NCBI RefSeq assembly: GCF_007565055.1
Contig: NC_044549.1
Coordinates: forward strand, 65,934,882 to 65,998,881
Length of the DNA: 64,000 nt
Reading direction: 5' to 3'
From: Rhinopithecus roxellana
Taxonomy: Eukaryota > Chordata > Mammalia > Primates > Cercopithecidae
Made by a program: the position numbers and the translations under genes. Each line of letters opens with the position of its first letter. The stretch's first letter is position 1. Positions 10,323 through 21,389 of this stretch are shown piece by piece. A model generated the notes under the pieces. The model saw only the letters and a program-made list of their open reading frames with translations, had not been told where the DNA came from and did no database searches.

Positions 10323-10763
10323 TTAGAAGGAATGGAAACTCACGGCGGCCGGGCCAATGACTGACAGTTTTCTTGGCATTACAGTTAATAAGGAAACTTC
10401 TATCCTGTCTTTGGAGTTCTTCATCTCAACATGACTAATTGCTTCATCCTCAAAGTCTCCTTTTCCAATACCCTGCTTCTCATTCTGAGCCCTGAAGGAA
10501 TCACACATCCAAAGTGCTCCCTCTCTCATAAGTTCCCATGTGCTCTTAACATAGTGACCCCCTGAGAGTTTCAGGAGAGAGTCCACGTGGTCTCTCTGAC
10601 CACTCAGGAGAGGTGGAAGAGGTGTAAATACTCTAAACAGCCTTATTACCTCTTCTACTGTCCACCTCTCCTCCATAACATGTTTCCTAACTACTCCCAA
10701 AAGGCTGAAACATTGGTGGATGGAACAGAGTTTAACCTTCACATCAAGATCTGTTGATGCCAT
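10323..10763 (-). other. Longest ORF outside a recognised repeat, probably chance
   Basis: A 146-codon open frame from an ATG at 10763. The translation shows no signal peptide, membrane segment or domain I know. No TATA/CpG-island promoter or poly(A) signal is placed to serve it. Its 3' end crosses a small CpG cluster (GGCGGCCGGGCC near 10345) that is unusual for this AT-rich region. It could be part of an old LTR or a retrocopy I do not recognise. I consider it non-coding until conservation shows otherwise. Confidence 0.3.
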
Positions 10764-10794
10764 CCTAAAATATCCTTAAATCCGTCTCATTTTC

Positions 10795-10890
10795 TCTGCC
10801 ATCCTACAGTCTAAGTCACTGTCTTCTGTCACCTGAATCACAGCCATACACATCAAACTGGTCTCTCTCTAATCATGCCCCCTTCAGACT
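10795..10890 (+). mobile_element. L2 LINE fragment
   Basis: CTAAGTCACTGTCTTCTGTC followed by CATCAAACTGGTCTCTCTCT matches the order of the L2 ORF2 3' region. It is short and diverged. Confidence 0.5.
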
Positions 10891-10899
10891 ATTTCAGGA

Positions 10900-11108
10900 G
10901 CTTTGGAGCAACACTTTGCGGGGTTCGGATCTTGGATATGTCTTTCATTAGCAGTTGATCATGGACAAGTTAGTCTACTTTTGTGATCCACAGCTTTGTC
11001 ATCTTAAAATGGGATGAGCCTATCTCATAGATGTATTTCAAGCAAGACACACTCACATAATTAGTATATAACTTGACCATAGAAGTTGCTCAAAATTAGT
11101 TATTTATG
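10900..11108 (+). mobile_element. MIR SINE
   Basis: The core and tail blocks are in order: GATCATGGACAAGTTAGTCT, GTCATCTTAAAATGGGATGA, CTATCTCATAGATGTATTTC, and GACCATAGAAGTTGCTCAAA. A near full-length, diverged MIR. Confidence 0.75.
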
Positions 11109-11109
11109 T

Positions 11110-12052
11110 ATTATCTTTTAGGTAGATATTACTCAAAAAATGTACAAACTGGATATGTAAAAATGTTGTAATTAACTCAAATTCAAAGTAGAACCATTTT
11201 AGTCTCTTATGAATGGTACAAACTAAGAATTATGGAGATTGGGAGGACAGATAGAGATATCTTTTTCTAGAAGTGAGAAGATCTCCCAAAGAAAGCAAAC
11301 ACTGGTGCATTTGTGCTTTTTTTAATTTATATTTTTGCTAAGTTTAGAAAAGAGTTAAAGAGTAACAGTGCTCCCTAATGGATAAAACAAAATTATTGAT
11401 CTATTAGGATAAAGAATTCTTTACCCACAAAACTGGAGAAACCATTTATCCCTTGAGACTTTATTCTATACATTAAAAATGATTTGTGTTGGGGGAGTGT
11501 CTGTACACACACATTTTAGTTTGGATGAAAAGCAGCAAAGTTAATTTCCTCATTAGAAACTTCTGTTTGGAGGTAGGAATTCTACACAGTCTCTGTTATT
11601 GTAGAATGCTCCACTGGTTTGTTTGCCTATATTCCCTGTGAGTTTACAGTGCTAGGAGAAATTTCCACCTGCTCTCAGATCTGCCTTTCTTTAGTTGGAA
11701 TTCAAAGCACTAATAAACCCTTTCTTTGCCTTTATTTTTCTCAGTTCAGCACTTGATATCTTCCTTGGTAACATGATTCCCTTTCTTTTAGGATGCCTCT
11801 ACTTTCAGTCCAAGTACTTTGATAGGATAGTTCATTACTCTCTTCCTTATATAGCCATAGTGATTGGCTCCGAAATGGATGCAGAACCAAATAGACAATC
11901 ACAATACTTTTCAGAGACTTCAGAGATGGCTACATGGGCAGAATTGCTTCCTTTCTAGTGTTTAAACTGGGATAATTTCAACTGGGGAAAAATAGTTTCT
12001 ATGACTACACCTACATGGCTTGACAGTTTCACAATGCAAAAGAATAACATAG
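11110..12052. other. Unique non-coding stretch
   Basis: No repeat or gene recognised. The 87-codon plus-strand ORF at 11695-11958 is partly hydrophobic, has no recognisable motif and no context supporting expression. Confidence 0.4.
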
Positions 12053-12062
12053 AAAGAAGGTG

Positions 12063-12376
12063 AAGCCAGGCGTGATAACTCATACCAGTAATTTCAGAAA
12101 TTTGGAAGGCCAAGAGAGGAGGATCACTTGAGTCTAGGAGTTTGAGACCAGCCTGGCAAACATAGCAAAACCTCGTGTCTAAAAAAAAAAAAAAAAATGA
12201 CTTGGGTTTGGTGGCTCACATCGGTAGTCCCATAGTCCCAGTTATTTAGGAGGCTCACACAAGAGGAATGCTTGAGCCCAAGAGTTTGAAGCTGCAGTGA
12301 GCTGTGACCTTACCACTGCACTCCAGTTTGGGGAACAGCGTGAGGCCTTGTCTCTAAAAACAAATAAACAACAAAC
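12063..12376 (+). mobile_element. AluJ
   Basis: A diverged dimeric Alu with an A-rich middle linker (12181-12198) and J-type positions (GAGACCAGCCTGGCAAACAT, TTGAAGCTGCAGTGAGCTGT). Flanking duplications are AAAGAAGGTG (12053-12062) and GAAGAAGGTG (12377-12386), with one mismatch. Confidence 0.93.
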
Positions 12377-12606
12377 GAAGAAGGTGCATGCAACGATGAA
12401 GAAATAAAAAGAAAAGAGAGACATAATTAAAACTTTAAAAATACTTTTTTTTTTTATTTCTAATCCCTGAATTTTTAGTTATAAGTAAGGTAAGGTATTC
12501 CTTTCATTTAAGCTAGTCTGACTTGAATTTTTAACACTGACATACCTGAGTTCTCACTAATGAACATTTCTTTTTATCAATATTATTTTAAAAAAGTTTT
12601 TTTACA

Positions 12607-12872
12607 GGCTGGGCATGGTGGCTCTTGCTTGTAATCCCTGCATTTTTTGGAGTCCTAGGTGGGAGGATCACTTGAGCCCAGGAATTCAAGACCAGCCTAG
12701 GCAACATAGTGAAACTCTGTCACCACAAAAAATGAAAAAAAAAAAAAAAAATAGCCAGGTATGGTGGTGCCCACCTGTAGTGCCAGCTACGTGGGAGGTT
12801 GAAGTGGGAGGATCACTTGAGACCGGGAGGTAGAGGTTGCCGTGAGCTGAGATCACACCACTGCATTCCAGG
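12607..12872 (+). mobile_element. AluJ, 3'-truncated
   Basis: The head GGCTGGGCATGGTGGCTC, the middle A-run at 12735-12751 and most of the second monomer are present. The copy stops at CACTGCATTCCAG without the final GCCTGG..TCTC and poly(A), suggesting a later deletion of its 3' end. Confidence 0.92.
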
Positions 12873-12884
12873 TGTTATATTAAC

Positions 12885-13535
12885 AAAAGGTAAAATATTC
12901 TTCTTAAATTTGAGTTTGTGTGTAGGTTATTGTAGCTTAAATCATATAGATGATGACTGATTTACCCTTTTACTCTGCATGCAGCTTCTCCTGCTGGAGT
13001 ATCCTTCTTGTTAGAAGACAGCAGATTGGGACTTAATGAGAATATTGCCTCAGAAAAATTGTATTTAGTGAAAGTAACATCACTCTATATCTAATGAACA
13101 AAGCAGGGAGAACCATTTACCTGGCTTTTCAAGACATTGTAAGTCAAGAAAAATTAGGAGTAGGTAAAGAAATCATGACTCCATGTGAATGTTAGCTAGG
13201 AGGCAAAGGAAAATTAATGTCACAGATGACATTCCTCTGAAGGCACAGGGATAGATGAACATGCTGAGAGCACTGGACAAGCCTTTGTGATTGACATGGA
13301 ACAGAGACTCCATCAAATCTCAAATCACAAAAGTTTGATGTACAAAGACACCTGGGCATTCTAGTGACCCAGGGCTCCCTGCCACAAGAAGTGCTGTTGG
13401 ATCTCTTAGAATCAATAATTGGCACTGAGAACACTGGCATCCCATCTCCTGCAGTTTCAGTCTGTTCTTTGAGCATGTTATGATGGATAGAGCTCATGTG
13501 GATGAATCCATTAGACGAAAATGAAGTGCTTAACC
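12885..13535. other. Unique non-coding stretch
   Basis: No repeat recognised. A 101-codon minus-strand ORF (13192-13497) contains several cysteines but no zinc-finger spacing or other known motif. Confidence 0.4.
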
Positions 13536-13539
13536 ATCT

Positions 13540-13854
13540 TTTTTTTTTTTTTTTTTTTTTTCTTTTTTTTTTGAGCAGAGTCTCGCTCTGTCGCTCAGGC
13601 TGGAGTGCAATGGTGAGATCTCAGCTTACGGCAGCCTCTGCCTCCTGGGTTCAAGCAACTGTCCTGTCTCAACCTCTTGAGTAGCTGGGAATACAGGTGC
13701 CCACCACCACGCTTGGCTAATTTTTGTATTTTTAGTAGGAACGGGGTTTTTCCATGTTGACCATGCTGGTCTCAAACTCCTGATCTCAGGTGATCTGCTT
13801 GCCTCGGCCTTCCAAAGTGCTGGGATTACAGGCGTGAGCCATCACACCCAGCCT
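13540..13854 (-). mobile_element. AluS
   Basis: An antisense Alu: a T-run at 13540-13572, then GAGTCTCGCTCTGTCGCTCA through to GGGATTACAGGCGTGAGCCA and CACACCCAGCC. Confidence 0.95.
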
Positions 13855-14114
13855 CCAAGAGAAATTCTTATGCATGAGGCCTTGATTTCATCTACTTCAT
13901 CTTCTACACCGAAGTGACATATGCAAAATAAAAATGTCACCATAATACCTCTTAGCTTAAAGTCATCATTAGCTGCCATCTTTTATAGGGTCAGCTCTGG
14001 GTGCTTAGCATGACACAAGATGCATTTCTTCTCCTAGTCCTTAAATGCCTCTAGAGGCCTTCCTTTTACATTAGTCTCCCTTGACCAAGAATACACAATG
14101 ACTCATAATGCGCT

Positions 14115-14455
14115 GTATTACACCTTTCACGTCGGTTATCCTGTGCCCTGCCTCAGATGTCCTGTACACCATTATTCCCTGGCCAACACCTGCTCATCCT
14201 GCAGAACTCCATCTGACATCTTATTTTCTTGCAAAAAAGTAAAAAAATAATAAAAAGCCTTCTCCAGACCTTCACGTTCTCATCAAGTTCTCTTTCTCCC
14301 TATCTCTATAACATCCCTGTGCACTTATGGAAATCATGTGGCCCTGTATTTGTTGCATATTCATTATACTTGACCCATTTCAGGGTAAAGACTTTGTCTT
14401 ATTTACCTTCCAGACCCAGAGAAGCATGCAATACGTATTTGTACAATGAATGAAA
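14115..14455 (+). mobile_element. L2-like LINE relic
   Basis: Diverged sequence with an L2 3'-end layout: GCCTCAGATGTCC, CTCATCCTGCAGAACTCCAT, CAGGGTAAAGACTTTGTCTT and a GTACAATGAATGAA terminus. The family call is moderate because of the divergence and an A-rich interruption near 14235-14258. Confidence 0.5.
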
Positions 14456-14605
14456 AACAGTTACTCATAGCCTGCTCGATGCTATTCTCCTCCTGCTTGG
14501 ACTTCCTCATGTGCCAAGTAAGTTATTAGGATGTTAATCAAAATTTTATTTTTCCCATATTATGTCTTCCTTTTTCCATGCAAACAGCTAGACCTTGTAC
14601 TCACT

Positions 14606-15071
14606 TGTTGTAGTTTCCTAGGACTACTGTAACAAATTACCACCAAGTACATGACTTAAAACCTAAAACAACACAACTTGATTTTCTCACAGTTCCAGAG
14701 GCTAGAACTCTGGTTGGCAGAGCCATGATTCTGCTGAAGGCTCTAGGGAAGAATCTGCCCTGACTCTCCATGGCTTCCAGAGATTGCCAACAATCTCTGA
14801 TGTTCCGTGGCTTATAGTTTCATCATTCTGATTTCTTTCTCTGTTTTCACATGAACATTTCCCCTTTGTGTCTAAGCTGTGCCTCTAAATCTCGCCCTCT
14901 CCTTATAAGGGCATCAGTTATTGGATTTAGGGCTCACCCTAATCCAGTATGACCTCATTGCAGCTGGATTACTTCTGCAAATAGCTTCTTTCCAAATAAA
15001 GTCTTCTTTACAAGCACCAAAGGTTAGGACTTCAACATCCCTTTTTGAGGGACACAATTCAACCCATAACA
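14606..15071 (-). mobile_element. MLT1 LTR (ERVL-MaLR)
   Basis: Begins TGTTGTAGTTTCCTAGGACT and ends TTCAACCCATAACA, with CTTATAAGGGCATCAGTTAT and TAGGGCTCACCCTAATCCAG between. This is the reverse complement of the MLT1 layout. No internal region is attached. Confidence 0.9.
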
Positions 15072-15074
15072 TGT

Positions 15075-17010
15075 ATCTTTGGTGAGGACTGTATTATAGG
15101 GTCAGAGGCAGGTGTTGCCTTTAGACAGCTTATCTTCCTGGATTGCTGCAGAAGTTAGTGTGGTGATTGCGCTTCTTGTTGAAACTATGAGGGGGGATTA
15201 GTAAACAGAAAAGAGGGACTAAGGCAGGGAGGGAGCCGGGGGGGAAGAGACAGAGAGAGAAAGAGAGAGAACCCTGCAGGAGCCAGAAACCATACTTTAG
15301 CAATTTTCAGGGAAATGAGAAGATCTGCGGGAAAAAAAAATGAACTCAGAAAACTCCCACTACCAGCCTCCTGCCTTTCATAGGGCAAATGGTCTCAAGT
15401 AAGATATTGACCAACCACCACCACGATTGTCCAAAGAAGGCATTTTCCCGTTTTCCACCTCTCCAGTGGGCTTAGATTGGCACTTGCAGGGGCTTTGCTT
15501 TGGAAGTCCTGGTTAAAGAGACTGTTGATCCTAGTATCCATGTCTAAATACCTTTAACTTTTTTTCACAAATTGAAAGCCTTTCCAATGCTGATGGATTT
15601 GGCTCATTGCCTATCAGAGCAAACACTGTAAATAAATATTGCTAAAAATGCCTGGAACCTTCTTATTAAATGTTGGTGCCTCAATATTGATTTTGCAGGA
15701 GACCAGAATTTAATACAGATACCAGCAATTTTAAGCAGTTCATTCTGGGTAGCTGATGTGCTCTGCTCTAGCTAGTAGGCACTGGCTGGAGTCTGGGACC
15801 TGTCCTCATCCTCAGTCAGAGCAGACCGAATGCACTGATCTCCTCCCAGAATCTGGAGTGGTTAACCTTTTCTTCAAAGCAATGGTGGATTGGGGTTGGG
15901 GTAGGGGACAAAATAGATACAGCACAAAACATGAAAAGCATTGATTTATCTCCCTCTGCTAATGCATGTGAAGTGTTGATCCTGGGGTTGAAAGTCGGCA
16001 GAGGGCATTCTGGCACAGCCTTCTTAGAACTTTCTTGGTGTCCTGCTATGACATAAAGTTCTTGAGCCTCCCCTATTGCAAGGCTTTCTTTCAGTATGCT
16101 TTGGATTTTCTGTTTTTTCCTTTAAGACTTATGTAATGAGTTTCTTTCTCCTTCTCACTTAGATTGTATATTTGCTGCCTTAACCTCTTGTGAAGGGAGG
16201 TAAAACTTTGAAAGTAAAAATACTGGGTGGAGTGAATAAATGGCAAAAAGGTGAGGAGTTTTGCAGTAAACAGGTGGACAGTTTAACACAAGATGGTGGA
16301 TATGGAAAGTGACAGAAGGTTCCAAGATGATGAAACATCAAACCAAATGTTTTCTTTAAAGAGAAGTTTTTCATGCCAAAAGATACTGTAATGATAAAAA
16401 TGACAGAGGTATAGAGCTGTAATCTCATGTTTTCCGAGGTGTACTCCTTTGCAAAATAGTTCTAAAATATTCTCAAGCAATAACAAAATTCAGTGGTCTG
16501 AGATCTTTGTGAAACCTGCAGGCCACCTCTCTGACTTAGACAGCCACGATTCCCAACAGCATGTGAGAAGTTCTAAGAAACTCTGCAGAAAGGACACACG
16601 TTTAATTGAGTGGGTCTAAATTTGCTTGATCACATACTTCTTTTCTGGGTAACACCTACAACTTCTTTTCTGGGTAGCACCTTTTCTGGGTAGCACCCTT
16701 ACAACTGATGCTCCAAGGACCATACTTTGGGATATGGTTGTGAGGTATACATAAATTTATAGAAACAAGGCAAAACAAAACAAAACAAAATGGCAGCTAT
16801 TACTAGAAACAGGCAAAGGGGTCAGAATTACCAGGCCCTTCAATGGTCTTTTATTATGCACTTCACTTGGGAAATATAAATTATGAGGTCCTGGAATGTC
16901 CTAAGAAATTTCTTCGCGACCCTAATCTGTTCCCTAGTGTGTGACTTGGATGAACAAGATTTGATAACGCAAGTAGAATGATAATGTTTTATTTGTAGGT
17001 GTAAAGGAAA
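15075..17010. other. Unique non-coding stretch
   Basis: No repeat family recognised except a GA-rich patch (about 15209-15270), a short tandem repeat at 16637-16700 and an (AAAAC)n run near 16770-16790. The ORFs here have no recognisable motifs. Confidence 0.4.
16637..16700 (+). repeat. Short tandem duplication
   Basis: CTTCTTTTCTGGGTAACACC at 16637 recurs 25 bases later with one change. TTTTCTGGGTAGCACC then occurs again 17 bases after that. This is a recent-looking local duplication with two step sizes. Confidence 0.85.
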
Positions 17011-17013
17011 AAA

Positions 17014-17115
17014 AAAGATAGTTGTACAACAATGTGAATATACTTAACTGAACTGTACCATTAAAAATTTTGTATTATGTATATATTACCACAATGTTTT
17101 AAAATGAGAAAAAAA
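17014..17115 (+). mobile_element. L1M 3' end
   Basis: GTTGTACAACAATGTGAATATAC, CTGAACTGTACCATTAAAAA and TATTACCACAATGTTTTAAA are the standard terminal 3' UTR words of old L1M/L1ME copies. Only about 100 bp is present. Confidence 0.7.
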
Positions 17116-17119
17116 AATA

Positions 17120-18240
17120 CATGATGAAGACAAGTGGTCTTGTTAGCAGCCTCCCCAAAGTATTCTCATGATGGCACAGCCTCCCCATGTAAGAAAAGAA
17201 GCAGCCTTCCAAACTGCAATAATTAATGTCCTGAGTTATCAAAACAGGAAACCTAGTGCTTTTGCTTTAATGAATGCCATAGAGCATACATGGTTTTGTA
17301 AATTATCTTTGTCCTCACTGGTTTTATGGAATGCAGCCTAACTCTTTACCTTGTTTTTATTCCCTTGAAATAATTATTTTATTTTTAATTAAAAGAACAA
17401 TAAATAACTTATCTTTGGCTTGTCAGCACTTTAACAAAGAGATTGCCTTTCATAGGGGAGCCGTTTTCCATTTTGTCATAGCTGCAGTTGCGCCAAATTA
17501 AAAGATACATTTTCCTAGTTGTTTTCATTTGCTTTTACAGAGAAAATTTTGTAGGTAGAGAATTTGATAAGTTGGAGAATTTTTCTTATTTGCTACAATT
17601 TCATCTTCAGGTATGTTCAAAATAAGATTGCATTTAAAAATACTTGATTATAACTAGGCAGTTGAATAATTATAGGGTTTCTAAGCTTACTGGAATCTAA
17701 TGCATGTGGTTGGCATGTTTAAAGCCTTCTTAAGTGACCTCTGACATCTGATTTCAGCAATGCAAAAAGAAGGTTATAATATATTAGTAATATGACAGAA
17801 AAGCTGTATAGGTCTTCAAAATGAAACTTCAAAATATTTAATCATTGAAATATTTTTGAATTAAAGTGTAATTTACCTTGGTATAATGGAGATATTATAA
17901 AAAAATCATTGTACAACTTGAGTGTAAAAGAGTTCATATAAATTAGTTACATATGTCTGAAAAATTTTTTAGTTTATGAATCCAATCATAATTAGTAGCT
18001 AATAGAATAACAGTCAAATAATTTAAGAAGAATTTTCTTTGCTTTCTTAGAGGTATTGCTATAGCATATTTATTTTAATCCTGAATCAAAATTTAGATTT
18101 TTGATCAAATTCCAAATGTTTCACAAAAGAATTTTTTTTCTGCAGTGAATAAATTCCATGTGCTATGACTTCATTGTTGAATGCTGGTATGTCTTAACTA
18201 TAATAAGAGTAAACATGTTTTTCTCTATATTTCAGCCATA
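17120..18240. other. Unique non-coding stretch
   Basis: A very AT-rich stretch with no repeat or ORF of note. Confidence 0.4.
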
Positions 18241-18244
18241 GCAA

Positions 18245-18460
18245 TACGGAGCAAGAGTTTGGAGACTTGGGTTAGACAACCAGTTATGGTTAGGAAACCT
18301 GTAGTCTATTATTTACTATAAATTCCCATCCCCTTAAACAATTGTTATGAGACTTAAATGAAAAAAAAATGTGATCGTACTTAGTAGGTAGTTTAACACT
18401 TAATGTTCTTGGCAAATAAATGCTCTCAGATAGCATTAACTATTGTTATTTACCCTTATT
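18245..18460 (+). mobile_element. MIR SINE
   Basis: GAGTTTGGAGACTTGGGTTA, GTTATGAGACTTAAATGAAA and GGCAAATAAATGCTCTCAGA follow the MIR order, with the core degraded. Confidence 0.6.
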
Positions 18461-19030
18461 GTTTATTCATTCATTCCTTCAGACACTACTGACTATATAG
18501 CTTGTTGTAGCTCTTTGGGATACAGCAGCAATCAAGAATGACAAAGGTTTCTGCTTTCATTGAACTTGTAATTATAACGGGAAAATAACAAATAAATGTA
18601 ATTATTGAGTAAACAACATATGTTAAAAAGTGGTAAGTGCTGCAGAAAAAATTGAAGGAGAACAAGGGAAGAGGAATTGCAGTGTCAGGTGGCAGCTGGT
18701 TGGAAGTGCTTTTCATAGGACTCGTTGATAAGATGAGATTTGAGTGAAGACTTGTAGGAGGAAGTAAGGTGGGAAGAACTTTCAGGAAGAGGTAATAGAA
18801 AAAGAAAACCATAAGGAACAAGCTGATGTGGGCTTTTGAGTACAACACGCAGGCCAGTGTGACTGGACTGAAGAGACAGAGGGAGAGAGAAGATGGAGAT
18901 AAGGTCAGGGAAAGGTTGAGGGTCGGCATGGAGTCAGACCTTGGAGTTTCTTTCTAGTAAGGATTTGGGCAATTACTTTGAGTAAATAATGAGACACTGT
19001 AGAATTTTGATAAAAGAAATGGCATTTGGC
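18461..19030 (-). mobile_element. L2 LINE 3' end, antisense
   Basis: It starts with the reverse of the L2 terminus (GTTTATTCATTCATTCCTTC). It continues GGGATACAGCAGCAATCAAG, GGTAAGTGCTGCAGAAAAAA, GATTTGAGTGAAGACTTGTA and GGCCAGTGTGACTGGACTGA, the antisense L2 ORF2 order, for about 570 bp. The 147-codon minus-strand ORF at 18486-18929 is a decayed echo of the L2 polymerase frame, with no catalytic motif. Confidence 0.85.
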
Positions 19031-19346
19031 TGCTTGGCTAATTATCTTTGCTAGAACAATAAATGTTATCTATGGCCCAATGTCTTGTCTTGTCAATTAA
19101 TATATATGGAGCACATTTTGAAGCACTCTGAATTGAAGAATTGACAATTGTTTGATAAAATATATAATATTAACTCAATTACTTAAAATAACAAAAATAC
19201 CCAACTAAAAATTCTCAATTTATTTTCTGAATGACCCAAGTGTCAGCATATGAACTAAAAAGGACTCAACATATAATTTGCATCATTCCCTTTGATTATA
19301 TTCCACTCCTATGTATTAAATAAAGTTATTATTTTTTTCAATCCTA
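19031..19346. other. Unique non-coding stretch
   Basis: An AT-rich stretch with nothing recognised. Confidence 0.4.
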
Positions 19347-19356
19347 TATTAGTCTT

Positions 19357-19677
19357 CTTCTTTTTTTTTTTTTTTTTTTTTTTTTTTGAGACGGAGTCTC
19401 CCTCTGTCGCCCGGGCTGGAGTGCAGTGGCCGGATCTTAGCTCACTGCAAGCTCCGCCTCCCAGGTTTACGCCATTCTCCTGCCTCAGCCTCCCGAGTAG
19501 CTGGGACTACAGGCGCCGGCCATCCTCGCCGGGCTAGTTTTTGTTTTTGTATTTTTTAGTAGAGACGGGGTTTCACCATGTTAGCCAGGATGGTCTTGAT
19601 CTCCTGACCTCGTGATCCGCCCGTCTCGGCCTCCCAAAGTGCTGGGATTACAGGCTTGAGCCATGGCGCCTGGCCTG
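19357..19677 (-). mobile_element. AluYR-type Alu (Old World monkey lineage)
   Basis: An antisense full-length Alu with little divergence. It carries GCAAGCTCCGCC and ACGCCATTCTCC (Y-type), plus CCAGGTTTACGCC, GGCTAGTTTTTG and ACAGGCTTGAGCCA. I associate these with the cercopithecid AluYR subfamilies. Direct duplication TATTAGTCTT flanks it at 19347-19356 and 19678-19687. The 81-codon ORF at 19292-19537 is an antisense-Alu artefact. Confidence 0.92.
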
Positions 19678-19689
19678 TATTAGTCTTAA

Positions 19690-19920
19690 AAATAAAGTTT
19701 GATGTAAGCAAGTTTATTGCTATCAAGTTTACCAGATTTTTTTTTCTACTTAGAGTCTAAGAACAATTTTAACTCTCAAAATAAAAAGAGTAATAAAATA
19801 TTTATTTCATGCTCAACTTGCTGTAGTGCTGAGCTTCTAATTAGGCTATAATTTCTAGTAAATATTTTTAAATGTAAAGTCAACTAGGCTGTAATTTTTT
19901 TTCATGTTTCATCTCATCTC
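19690..19920. other. Unique non-coding stretch
   Basis: A short AT-rich spacer with nothing recognised. Confidence 0.4.
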
Positions 19921-19924
19921 AGAA

Positions 19925-19997
19925 GTATGATAGAGCTGAAAGGATATAGGATCTTGAACAAGTTTCTTAATTTCTCTGAGCCATTCCTCATTTACAA
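19925..19997 (+). mobile_element. MIR SINE, left part (split by L1)
   Basis: GGATCTTGAACAAGTTTCTT then CTCTGAGCCATTCCTCATTT is the MIR core. The tail half resumes at about 20345, after an L1. Confidence 0.75.
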
Positions 19998-20325
19998 AAA
20001 TTATTTTAGGTTTGGGGGTACATGTGAAGTTTTGTTACATAGATAAACAAGCGTCACAAGGGTTTGTTGTACATATTATTTCATTACCCGGGTATTAAAC
20101 CCAGTACGCAATAGTTATTTTTTTTTTGTTCCTCTCCCTCTTCTTACCCTCCTGCCTCAAGTAGACACCAGTGTCTATTATTTCCTTCTTTATGTTCATA
20201 AATTCTCATCATTCATCTCTCACTTATAAGTGAGAACATGTGGTATTTGCTTTTCTGTTCCTGCATTAGTTTGCTAATTAAGATTGCCTCCAGCTCCATC
20301 CATGTTCACGCAAAAGACATGATGA
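19998..20325 (-). mobile_element. L1 3' end (L1PB/L1MA age), antisense
   Basis: The reverse complement of the L1 3' UTR and ORF2 end: GGTTTGGGGGTACATGTGAA, GGTTTGTTGTACATATTATT, ATTCATCTCTCACTTATAAG and CTCCAGCTCCATCCATGTTC. It is 5'-truncated and inserted into the MIR. Confidence 0.9.
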
Positions 20326-20344
20326 TCTCAAAGAAACAGAAAAT

Positions 20345-20445
20345 TAATACTAATTTTAAAAGAATCAATTCAGATAAAGTTTGTAAGTGCCTTAGCCCTA
20401 TACTGTCATACATTAGGTTGCTAATAAATGTTTGTTGAATAACTT
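20345..20445 (+). mobile_element. MIR SINE, right part (split by L1)
   Basis: GTAAGTGCCTTAGCCCTATA, GGTTGCTAATAAATGTTTGT: the MIR tail that completes the left part at 19925-19997. Confidence 0.75.
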
Positions 20446-21020
20446 GAAGCTGAATTATTTATTTTAGCTAAATGAAAGAGTTTTTCTTTAACCTGGTGTA
20501 AGTGAATCCTCCGTCTCTGCTTCATCTTTCAGCTTGTCTTCCATTAGATCCTGCCCTTTCAATTTAAAGGTTTTCAGGATTCATTGTCTGGATTATTTCA
20601 TAAACATTTTAATTAACTGGCCTTCACCCTGGGTCATTCTTTAAAACTGCATTCTTCTCTTCCTTTATGGCTCAAAATGAGTTACCTATACCCAGCATGG
20701 CAAAAGGGATTAATATTATGAGTCAATTTTGATAGTTTATATCAACAATTAAGGAGTCTTAGGTTCTACCTGGCTTCAAGGAGATGGAGAACTTTGATCA
20801 AATTGTGGTATCTGCTATGGAAGGCAAGTTGAGGCTCTTATTCCAAATACTTGGTGACCTTCACCTTTCAAATCAAGTTGAAACTATTCAGCCTATATTT
20901 GAAGACTTTTAATAATTGTTTACTATGCTCCCTATCCAAACTCACATCCCTTTTTCCTCCAAGTAAATCTGTTATCTTGTCTTTTGAATATGAATTAGAT
21001 TCATAAACATCTCCCTAATG
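20446..21020. other. Non-coding stretch left of the MaLR provirus
   Basis: No clear repeat. Together with 23155-23350 it has faint L2-like wording (ATTCAACCTCAGCTTTGAAG after the provirus), too weak to call. Confidence 0.35.
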
Positions 21021-21025
21021 ATACT

Positions 21026-21389
21026 TGATATGGTTTGGCACTGTGTCCTCACCCGAATCTCATCTCAAATTGCATCTGTAATCTAAATATGTCAAAGGAG
21101 GGAGGTAATTGGATCAGGGAGGAAGTGTTCCTCATGCTGTTCTTGTGATAGTGAGTTCTCATGAGATCTGATGGTTTTGTAAGTGTTTGGAATTTCCTCC
21201 TTCATTTCTCTCTCTCCTGCTGCCTTGTGAAGAAGGTGTTTGTTTCCCTTTTGCTTTCCCCCATGATTGTAACTTTCCTGAGGCCCCCCCCCAAGTCATG
21301 CTGAACTGTGAGTCAATTAAAATGTTTTGCTTTATAAATTACACAGTCTCAGGTATTTCTTTATAACAGCTTGAGAATGGACTAATACA
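21026..21389 (+). mobile_element. MST/THE1-type 5' LTR of MaLR provirus
   Basis: Starts TGATATGGTTTGGCACTGTG and ends GAATGGACTAATACA. It contains GTGATAGTGAGTTCTCATGA, GAACTGTGAGTCAATTAAAA and TATAAATTACACAGTCTC. The ATTAAA next to TGTGAGTC is the usual MaLR poly(A) region. Left flank ATACT (21021-21025). Confidence 0.93.

Noticed and set aside
18486..18929. 147-codon minus-strand ORF
   Set aside because: Lies inside an antisense L2 copy and in the sense direction of L2; a decayed LINE frame without polymerase motifs.
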